This document shows, piece after piece, positions 1 through 5,015 of a stretch of 5,797 nucleotides of DNA; the first letter of the stretch is position 1, and every line of letters begins with the position of its first letter. Location of the stretch: positions 1 to 5,797 of the forward strand of contig PMSP01000368.1 of NCBI GenBank assembly GCA_003168315.1, given 5' to 3'. The position numbers were made by a program, and so were the translations under genes. A model generated the notes under the pieces. That model did no database searches. It worked only from the letters and a program-made list of their open reading frames with translations, and had not been told where the DNA came from. Source of the stretch: Opitutaceae bacterium. GTDB lineage: Bacteria > Verrucomicrobiota > Verrucomicrobiia > Opitutales > Opitutaceae.

Positions 1-451
1 GCTCGTGGGCCATCAGAAAGCTTCCCTGCGGCGACTGCGGTTGGTAGCGCCCGTGACCAAACACCACGTCGCGGCCAACGGTGTAGGCGAGCGCATTCAC
101 GGCGCGGGCGGATTCGGCTGCCCTTGCGTCGGTGTGCACGCGCACCTGGCCGAAGCTGCGGCCGAAGCGCGGCTCCATGAAGGCGCGTGTCGACGAGTCA
201 AGGGGCTGCCCGGAAGAGCGCAGGACCTCGTGGACGATGGGCGGAGCCATCGAACCTCCTCGGCTGGCCAGCCCCTGATTCCCGGCCTTGCGTTGAAGCG
301 GCGCCTTTTTCGAAGAATCATCGTCGCCCGGGGAGCCACTCCCCCCGCACGAGCATTTCCGCTGCAAAACTAGGCCTTGCGCAGGCGAAGGCGCCTTCGG
401 GGGAGCCGTTCGCGACTTCGAGGGTTGCTGAACCTGCAACGCTGCATTCAT
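1..451 (-). CDS. DUF4157 (eCIS core-type) protein, N-terminal 150 residues, cut by left edge
   Basis: Translating the minus strand from ATG 451 gives an open frame that runs out of the window. Residues 1-32 are a Pro/Lys/Gln-rich lead ending in VLQRK. Residues 33-37 are CSCGG, and a second LQRK follows at 52-55. The DUF4157 core starts near residue 68 (MAPPIVHEVL) and includes RAFMEPRFGRSFGQVRVH and ESARAVNALAYTVGRD. The frame stops at MAHE (147-150), where the HEXXH zinc motif would be completed just outside the window. By hand count the visible core matches the neighbouring plus-strand protein at 58 of 83 positions. There is no signal peptide. No good Shine-Dalgarno precedes ATG 451; the frame is open up to a stop at 575-577, so a more upstream non-ATG start is possible. 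ATG 451 was chosen because it puts the LQRK-CxCGG lead near the N-terminus, as usual in the family. What lies beyond the DUF4157 domain (often a toxin or peptidase) cannot be seen. Confidence 0.88.
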   Translation of the reverse strand, partial: MNAALQVQQPSKSRTAPPKAPSPAQGLVLQRKCSCGGSGSPGDDDSSKKAPLQRKAGNQGLASRGGSMAPPIVHEVLRSSGQPLDSSTRAFMEPRFGRSFGQVRVHTDARAAESARAVNALAYTVGRDVVFGHGRYQPQSPQGSFLMAHE

Positions 452-721
452 GGGGAGCGGGATTGTCGGCGGCTTTTCGGAATCTGTCTTGTTCGTCGCG
501 GGCGCCGGCGGCAACGGTGCCGGAACCCCAAGGCAACTCCGAGGATGTTGCCGCGAAAAAGAAAGCTTTCGAGTTTATTGAGATCACGGGGAATCGCTGA
601 AGCGGGCCCTGGGCGGCCGGGGACTCGCCTCAAAAGTAGGTAAACTAATGTGTCGTTGTGGGGACGCCTTGATCGGTAGATCCTTTGGCATCAATCCTCC
701 TACTAGCCTATCCGGCGGCCG

Positions 722-750
722 TCTTTGCGTGACCCTATGGTAAATATAAT
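722..750 (+). promoter_or_regulatory. Candidate sigma70-type promoter for the 451-aa DUF4157/M35-like gene
   Basis: TATAAT at 745-750 is a perfect -10 hexamer inside the most AT-rich patch of the window (about 736-768). The hexamer 17 bp upstream is TCTTTG (722-727), a poor match to TTGACA; TTGCGT at 725-730 looks better but leaves only a 14-bp spacer. No extended -10 TGn is present. If used, transcription would start near 757 and leave a leader of about 95 nt before ATG 852. The weak -35 implies low basal activity or an activator. Because the host is unknown, the E. coli consensus is only a guide. Confidence 0.4.
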
Positions 751-836
751 GATCGAATGATTTGCGCTAAGCCGAGCTGAGGCTGTTCATTCAGGGCGAA
801 AGAAATCGTCATGAAGGGAAATCACAACTTTCCAGC

Positions 837-842
837 GGGAGG
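837..842 (+). promoter_or_regulatory. Shine-Dalgarno GGGAGG for the gene starting at 852
   Basis: GGGAGG ends 9 nt before ATG 852. This spacing supports 852 over the next in-frame ATG at 867, which has no comparable purine-rich sequence in front of it. Confidence 0.65.
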
Positions 843-851
843 CGTCCGGCG

Positions 852-2207
852 ATGAGCGGCGCGGCAATGGCGCTGGGGATATGCAGGAGACCCGTTGCGG
901 CGCTGGCCCCGCTGCGGTCCGCTCCGGAAGGCCGGCTGCTCCAGCGAAAGAGTTCGTCCGGAGGCCGGGACGCTTCGGACGGCGAGTGCGAGGAATGCAA
1001 GAAGAAGGAGCTGCAGGCGAAGGCTTCCGGTCAAAGGAGCCAGGGGACTGCCGGCTTTGCGCCGCCCATCGTCGAAAGCGTCCTGCGCGCGCCAGGCCAT
1101 CCCCTGAATCCGGAATCGCGAGCCTTCATGGAGCCCCGCTTCCAGCGCGACTTCGGCCACGTGCGCGTCCACGCGGATTCCCGGGCGGCTGAATCGGCTC
1201 GAGCGGTGGGCGCCCTGGCCTACACGGTGGGTCGCGACATCGTTTTTGGTTCCGGACACCAGGATCCCCAGTCGCCGTCGGGACGCCGCTTGCTGGCGCA
1301 CGAGCTGGCACACGTGGTCCAGCAGCAGGGTGGCCGATCCAGGAGCGGGCTCTCCGGGGGGATGCCGGAGGTCTCCCCGGCGGAGCAGAGGGCGCCGCGT
1401 GCGTCAGGGGAGGACGTCGCCCCCGACAGTGCGGCTTCAGGGCGGACCCCGCTTGCCAGGGGCGGCCCCGGCGACGTCCGTGAGCGCGAGGCAGACAGCG
1501 TTGCGAGCGAGGTGGTGGAGGGTCCCGCTGGCGGGCGGCTTCCCAAGGCATCTCCCTCCGGGACTGCGCCGCTTCTCCAACGCCAGCCGGGGACACCGCA
1601 GACGCAGCCGCCGAAGGTCGTGCAACCGGTCGCTCCCAACAGCCAGCAGAAGGATATGATAGAGAAGGCACGGGCGGCGGCGGCCGTTCGGGCGCAGATC
1701 GCCCTGATGCAGGTTCGCGGCATAACGCCCCCCGCCCCCCGTTCGCGCGATCCCGATCCCTCCAAGGCGTCGATGAGCCGCGCCCGGCGGCTGGCCCAGG
1801 TTCTTTTCCAGTGGGACAATCCGAATATGGACCAGGTGGAATCGGTCGTCAGCCACATGGTGTCGACGCTATCGAACCCGTCCGTGATGGTGGCGGGTCC
1901 GAAGGATCCGGAATGCGGGACCCGGGACGGGTACGTGAGGGGGCTGCGTCCGCCGATTGTCCTCTGCCCGCTGTTCTTCAGCGGATCGGCGGAGCAGCGC
2001 ACGCGCACCCTTATTCACGAGTCGGCGCACTTGGCGGGTATCGGAAGCGCGGACGCTGCGGAGACCTATCTGCCGATCTGGGACTGCAAGACGCCCGGGG
2101 GTTTTGATTCGGCCGACGCCTGGGGGCAATACGTCAATTGCCTGAGCGGCCAGGCGGCGGATCAGCCCGAGACAATCGAGGCCGACCCGGCGAAGCCACG
2201 CGGCTAG
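852..2207 (+). CDS. DUF4157 protein with a C-terminal M35/aspzincin-like metallopeptidase domain
   Basis: Predicted 451-aa protein without a convincing signal peptide. Residues 29-60 are the linker seen at the head of DUF4157 proteins (LLQRK at 29-33, CEEC at 46-49, LQAKA at 54-58). The DUF4157 core covers about 70-160, with RAFMEPRF, VRVHADSRAAESARAV, ALAYTVGRD and the zincin motif HELAH (150-154) followed by VVQQQ. A family-typical REREAD segment at 210-215 may supply a third metal ligand. A Pro/Gln-rich linker with another LLQRQ (241-245) leads to the C-terminal domain (about 300-431). This has C355 and C372 around PPIVLCPLFF, a second zinc motif HESAH (389-393), E404, then ADAWGQY (421-427), resembling the HEXXH plus Asp layout of M35-like peptidases, with D422 the likely third ligand. 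Inferred role: a peptidase effector, perhaps eCIS cargo or a polymorphic toxin. The target is unknown and activity is not shown. It stands alone on its strand, divergent from its paralog. Confidence 0.9.
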   Translation: MSGAAMALGICRRPVAALAPLRSAPEGRLLQRKSSSGGRDASDGECEECKKKELQAKASGQRSQGTAGFAPPIVESVLRAPGHPLNPESRAFMEPRFQRDFGHVRVHADSRAAESARAVGALAYTVGRDIVFGSGHQDPQSPSGRRLLAHELAHVVQQQGGRSRSGLSGGMPEVSPAEQRAPRASGEDVAPDSAASGRTPLARGGPGDVREREADSVASEVVEGPAGGRLPKASPSGTAPLLQRQPGTPQTQPPKVVQPVAPNSQQKDMIEKARAAAAVRAQIALMQVRGITPPAPRSRDPDPSKASMSRARRLAQVLFQWDNPNMDQVESVVSHMVSTLSNPSVMVAGPKDPECGTRDGYVRGLRPPIVLCPLFFSGSAEQRTRTLIHESAHLAGIGSADAAETYLPIWDCKTPGGFDSADAWGQYVNCLSGQAADQPETIEADPAKPRG

Positions 2208-2240
2208 GTTCAGCCGGACGACATTTAGGATTCCGTCTTC

Positions 2241-2255
2241 GGCGCGGACCGCGCC
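2241..2255 (+). terminator. Possible hairpin terminator after the DUF4157/M35-like gene
   Basis: GGCGCG-GAC-CGCGCC forms a perfect 6-bp GC stem with a 3-nt loop, 33 nt after the stop codon of the plus-strand gene. Flanking TTC and GAA could extend it across a 2-nt bulge. No U-run follows, so it does not meet the classic intrinsic-terminator pattern. It may be only an RNA 3'-end stabiliser, or chance in GC-rich DNA. Confidence 0.3.
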
Positions 2256-2389
2256 TTGAAGTACCCATTCTAACGCGGCGATGAGCGGCCCTATCCCCTG
2301 CTCGGAGACCGCCCCCACAATCTTGAAATCCACGCCCCGTAGCCATGAGCGATGCGATTGCGCATCCCGCGCGCCTGCCTGGGGAGCAT
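2256..2389 (-). pseudogene. Frameshifted C-terminal remnant of a HepT/DUF86-type HEPN RNase toxin
   Basis: On the minus strand, 2389 to 2339 reads MLPRQARGMRNRIAHGY. In HepT proteins this stretch normally reads like PWRxxxGMRNRIAHGYFGVD. It contains the RX4HXY signature, whose Arg and His are the HEPN catalytic residues and whose Tyr is the residue AMPylated by the MntA antitoxin. The frame then changes: after TAC (2341-2339) two extra bases (2338-2337) precede GGC GTG GAT TTC (2336-2325). That frame continues GVDFKIVGAVSEQGIGPLIA and then ALEWVLQ to about 2256, matching the family's usual C-terminus (VDxxIVW-TV-PPLIAxLE). The break fits loss of one base where a Phe codon would sit, and the family Trp before RQ is also missing. 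The N-terminal two thirds and any MntA partner were not found; the higher-coordinate side abuts the stop of the secreted-protein gene. It is non-functional as a toxin in this form. Boundaries are approximate. Confidence 0.62.
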
Positions 2390-2428
2390 GCTCGTGCTCT
2401 CGAGCGCCAGGCGGTCGGGCCAGCGGAT

Positions 2429-3250
2429 CTAGGGGTGGGCCGGCCCATTGGCCGGCTGCGGGCTCCCGGCTGCCTCGAAGTGGTACGAGAGGTCCGGGCG
2501 GACGACGAAATCCATGGTCTCGAAGCGGCGCGACAGGCCGTGAATCTCGGCGAGCAGGCGTGAGCGCTCCGCCACCGAGTCCGCCCTGAAACGGGCCTGC
2601 CCGGCGTCGAAGGCGGCATGGTCCGCAGCCGACACGGCGACGATCATGAGCGGCAGGTCCTCGCCCGTGACCGCCCCGTAAAGCCTGAAGTTGAGGCCGG
2701 AGCCGGAGTCCCGGTAGAGCTTCCGAAGCGCATAGAGGTCCTCCACCAGGGGCCGCATGGACGACGGGTAATACAAGTCGAGCCGGATGAAATTGAGGCC
2801 GTTCTCGCCGAGGGCCCCCGGGTCATCCTTGTCCGGGTCGGACTCGATGAAGAATTCGGACTCGTGCGCGTTGGTCCCGAGGGACTGCTTCAGAAAGTCC
2901 CCCATCCGGCCACCCAGGCGCTTGCGGGCGTCCTCGGTGTCGCTGTCGAAATGGTCCAGCATGGACCAGTCCGCCATCGGATCGACCGTCATGTAGAGCG
3001 TGTCACTGCTGCGGAGGACCGAGAAGTCCCAGCTCGGGATGCGGATATCGGCGTCCCTGAGCGCGGCGACGAACGCCGTCACGGCGCTTTCATAGACCTG
3101 GCTTTTCCCGGGCTTGATCGTGTGGACTTCGAGCCGGTAAACGGGAGGCTCCCCCGCGGGCGCTGCGGGGGTCTCCGCCGAAAGGGCCGGCAGCGGCAGG
3201 CAGAGGAGCAGGAGGGCGCCCGCGGAAAGGTTGGTGGGTCGAGTGGCCAT
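2429..3250 (-). CDS. Secreted protein with two ferredoxin-like (NIPSNAP/ABM-like) repeats, function unknown
   Basis: Predicted 273-aa protein. Residues 1-25 form a Sec signal peptide: Arg at 4, hydrophobic AGALLLLCLPLPAL, cleavage probably after Ala25. A short Ala/Pro-rich spacer leads to two units with the same strand-helix-strand-strand layout. Unit 1 (about 37-100) has VYRLEVHTIKPGK, a helix, SWDFSVLR and LYMTVDPMADW. Unit 2 (about 153-215) has LNFIRLDLYYPSS, a helix, LNFRLYGAV and LMIVAVSAADH. This resembles a tandem dimeric alpha/beta-barrel fold as in NIPSNAP or ABM proteins; the fold call is inferred by eye and no catalytic residue is recognised. The C-terminus is a Pro/Ala/Gly tail. 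It starts 42 nt after the stop of the MFS transporter gene, so co-transcription is likely. No Shine-Dalgarno is evident before ATG 3250 (the preceding bases are TTTTTCCC). Probably periplasmic or extracellular; no named gene is recognised. Confidence 0.85.
   Translation of the reverse strand: MATRPTNLSAGALLLLCLPLPALSAETPAAPAGEPPVYRLEVHTIKPGKSQVYESAVTAFVAALRDADIRIPSWDFSVLRSSDTLYMTVDPMADWSMLDHFDSDTEDARKRLGGRMGDFLKQSLGTNAHESEFFIESDPDKDDPGALGENGLNFIRLDLYYPSSMRPLVEDLYALRKLYRDSGSGLNFRLYGAVTGEDLPLMIVAVSAADHAAFDAGQARFRADSVAERSRLLAEIHGLSRRFETMDFVVRPDLSYHFEAAGSPQPANGPAHP
2439..2456. repeat. Perfect inverted repeat, 7-bp stem and 4-nt loop, at the 3' end of the secreted-protein gene
   Basis: GCCGGCC-CATT-GGCCGGC can fold as a hairpin on either strand. 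It overlaps the last codons of the minus-strand secreted protein (its PANGPA tail) and ends 7 nt before the stop codon. A nested palindrome TGGGCCGGCCCA covers 2436-2447. No U-tract follows on the minus strand, so it is not a standard terminator, but it is the strongest dyad at that operon end. Confidence 0.45.
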
Positions 3251-3292
3251 GGGAAAAATGTCCGTCCCCGAGGGGCTGCCGGGGCGAGGATG

Positions 3293-4918
3293 CTAGGCGC
3301 GAATGTCCCGGTCCTTCGTCTCCGGCAGCACGATCACGCCGATCACGAACGACATCGCCGCCACGAGGATCGGAAACCAAAGCCCGGCGTAGATGTCGCC
3401 CGTGAAGACGACGATCGACGCCGCGATCAGCGGGAGGAATCCGCCGAACCAGCCGTTGCCTATGTGGTAGGGAAGGGACATCGAGGTGTACCGGATCCTC
3501 GTCGGGAAGAGCTCGACCAGGAACGCGGCGATCGGGCCGTAGACCATCGCGACGTAGGCGAGGAGGACCGTCAGGAGCGCGATGACCGCGGGCCTGTTGA
3601 CCCCCGCCGGGTCGGCCTTCTTGGGATAGCCCGCCGGCGCGAGCGCCGCCTCCCAGGCCTTGTCGTTGAAGCCCCGGGTGACAGAGCCGCCCACCGATAG
3701 GGCGATCGGCGAGTCGGGAAGGGGCGGGGCGATCTCGAACGGGATGCCGCGGCCGTTCAGGAAGTTGCGCGCCTTGTCGGTCTCCGTCTTCGGCTTGCCG
3801 GCGAGGACGATCTTTTTCGCCGCGTCCCCGAGCGCGGCGATCGTGAGCGCCACCTTGCCCTCGTACTCGCTGGTCGCCAGGACGACCGGCGAGCGCTGCA
3901 TCGCGTCGGCGAGCGCGGGGTTCGCCGCGCGCGTCAGGCCCCGGAAGATCGGCTGGTAGGTGAAGACGGCGAGGAGGAGGCCGGCCATGATGATCTTCTT
4001 GCGGCCGATGGAGTCCGAGAGCCTGCCGAAGCCGACCAGCATCACGGCGCCGAGGACAAGCGAGGTGGCCACCATGACGTAGGTCGTCACGTAGTCGACC
4101 TTGAGCGTCGTCGTCAAAAAATAGAGGGCGTAGAACTGGCCCCCGTACCACACGACGCCCTGGCCCGCGGTGGCCCCGAAGAGGGCCTTAAGCACGATCT
4201 TCCCGTTGTCCCAGCGGGCGAAGCTCTCCGTCAGCGGCGCCTTCGATCCCCTGCCCTGGGCCTTCATCTCCGCGAAGACCGGCGACTCCTCGAGCTTGAG
4301 CCGGATGTAGACCGAGACCACGAGGAGGAGGAACGAGAGAAGGAAGGGGACCCGCCAGCCCCAGGCCGAGAACTGCTCCGGCGTCATGACCGCCCTCAGG
4401 ACGCCGATCACGACCAGGGCGAGGAAGAGCCCGAGGGTCGCCGTCGTCTGGATCCAGCCGGTGTAGAGCCCGCGCTTCCCGTCGGGGGCGTGCTCGGCCA
4501 CGTAGATCGCGGCCCCGCCGTATTCCCCGCCGAGGGCGAGGCCCTGGGCCAGGCGCAGGACGACGAGGAGGACCGGCGCCCAGAAGCCGATGTTGGCATA
4601 GGTCGGCAGCATGCCGACCAGCGCCGTCGAGAGCCCCATGACGATGATCGTGACGAGGAAGGTGTACTTGCGCCCGGCGATGTCGCCCAGCCGGCCGAAG
4701 ACGAGCGCCCCGAACGGCCGCACCGAGAAGCCGACCCCGAAGAGGGCGAGGCTCGAGAGGTAGCCGGCGGTCTCGTTGCCCGCGGGGAAGAAGAGCTTCC
4801 CGAAGAACGCCGCCAGGGTCCCGTAGATGTAGAAATCGTACCACTCGAACACCGTCCCGAGAGACGAGGCGATGATGACAAGCGAGTGTTTCCGGTCGAG
4901 CGCGGCTGGGGCGGCCAT
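3293..4918 (-). CDS. MFS transporter, metabolite:H+ symporter (MHS) family, with extended TM9-TM10 loop
   Basis: Predicted 541-aa inner-membrane protein of 12 transmembrane segments, likely moving a small carboxylate, amino acid or betaine-type solute with protons; the substrate cannot be read from the sequence. TM1 starts with LVIIASSLGTVFEWYDFYIYG (split: LVIIASSLGT at 13-22, VFEWYDFY at 23-30), a hallmark of MHS members. Motif A between TM2 and TM3 is GRLGDIAGRK (75-84), and its second copy is GRLSDSIGRK (298-307). RLAQGLALGGEYGGA (122-136) and ESPVF (211-215) are also typical. Common MHS proteins are about 430-450 aa; the extra length lies at about 330-440, between TM9 and TM10, on the periplasmic side. 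Extended MHS proteins of this kind are known. The chosen start is ATG 4918 (MAAPAALDRKHS), which matches the short N-terminus usual in the family; the frame stays open to a TTG at 4963. No Shine-Dalgarno is seen. It ends LPETKDRDIRA. No cysteine occurs in the whole chain. Confidence 0.93.
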   Translation of the reverse strand: MAAPAALDRKHSLVIIASSLGTVFEWYDFYIYGTLAAFFGKLFFPAGNETAGYLSSLALFGVGFSVRPFGALVFGRLGDIAGRKYTFLVTIIVMGLSTALVGMLPTYANIGFWAPVLLVVLRLAQGLALGGEYGGAAIYVAEHAPDGKRGLYTGWIQTTATLGLFLALVVIGVLRAVMTPEQFSAWGWRVPFLLSFLLLVVSVYIRLKLEESPVFAEMKAQGRGSKAPLTESFARWDNGKIVLKALFGATAGQGVVWYGGQFYALYFLTTTLKVDYVTTYVMVATSLVLGAVMLVGFGRLSDSIGRKKIIMAGLLLAVFTYQPIFRGLTRAANPALADAMQRSPVVLATSEYEGKVALTIAALGDAAKKIVLAGKPKTETDKARNFLNGRGIPFEIAPPLPDSPIALSVGGSVTRGFNDKAWEAALAPAGYPKKADPAGVNRPAVIALLTVLLAYVAMVYGPIAAFLVELFPTRIRYTSMSLPYHIGNGWFGGFLPLIAASIVVFTGDIYAGLWFPILVAAMSFVIGVIVLPETKDRDIRA

Positions 4919-4972
4919 GGGGAAGGTGGGGTTACCGAGCGGGGAGGCCCGCAGAGCGAACAAAGCGGGGGG

Positions 4973-4989
4973 CCGGGACGCAAGCCCGG
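4973..4989 (-). repeat. Small dyad in the gpsA-MFS gap
   Basis: CCGGG and CCCGG arms (4973-4977 and 4985-4989) are separated by 7 nt and lie in the 89-nt gap between gpsA and the transporter. On the minus strand a short C-run and CTTTG follow. It is weak alone, but it is the second hairpin in the same gap. Confidence 0.25.
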
Positions 4990-5002
4990 TAAAGAAACAT
5001 CA

Positions 5003-5015
5003 CGGCCTCAGGCCG
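5003..5015 (-). terminator. Possible weak terminator or attenuator with the gpsA stop codon in its loop
   Basis: On the minus strand CGGCC-TGA-GGCCG forms a 5-bp GC stem whose 3-nt loop is exactly the gpsA stop codon. It is followed by a T-rich stretch (TGATGTTTCTTTACC, 5002 to 4988). The stem is short for an intrinsic terminator, so partial attenuation between gpsA and the transporter gene is the most that can be inferred. Confidence 0.3.

Larger units (their letters stand above)
452..851. other. 400-bp divergent intergenic region between two DUF4157 genes
   Basis: The gap separates the starts of the divergent DUF4157 genes. The part next to the minus-strand gene (452-620) is GC-rich, and its open frames on both strands encode low-complexity Arg/Ala/Pro-type peptides with no recognisable family. 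The part from about 640 to 810 is clearly more AT-rich than the rest of the window and is where promoters are expected. It holds one perfect TATAAT on the plus strand (745-750) and the overlapping AATATA, which reads TATATT on the minus strand. No operator-like long dyad, riboswitch or RNA gene was recognised. Confidence 0.6.

Noticed and set aside
318..587. Minus-strand 89-codon frame beginning MISINSKAFFF, upstream of and overlapping the left DUF4157 gene
   Set aside because: It overlaps the DUF4157 lead in another frame, has no recognisable domain and no ribosome site; probably chance.
664..697. TTGAT/ATCAA and GATC/GATC short dyads as possible operator or attachment site
   Set aside because: Arms of 4-5 bp with long spacing are expected by chance; no second copy was seen in the window.
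1220..2008. Minus-strand 262-codon frame opposite the DUF4157/M35-like gene
   Set aside because: It lies wholly under the gene with clear DUF4157 and HEXXH motifs, and its product has no recognisable family.
1869..2333. Minus-strand 154-codon frame beginning VDFKIVGAV
   Set aside because: Only its first part (to about 2256) is meaningful, as the tail of the HepT-like remnant. The rest runs antisense through the DUF4157 gene and has no family resemblance.
2618..3700. Long plus-strand open frame of 360 codons opposite the secreted protein and the transporter
   Set aside because: Its product is extremely rich in Arg, Glu, Asp and Gly with no domain pattern. It is the usual antisense shadow of G/C-ending codons, and two well-supported genes lie on the other strand.
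3090..4151. Minus-strand 353-codon frame inside the transporter gene
   Set aside because: Arg/Pro/Gly-rich translation of the transporter in a shifted frame; the true frame shows MFS motifs throughout.
4919..4963. TTG start at 4963 giving 15 extra residues to the transporter
   Set aside because: The added residues (MFALRASPLGNPTFP) do not resemble MHS N-termini, there is no Shine-Dalgarno, and ATG 4918 gives the usual short lead before TM1.
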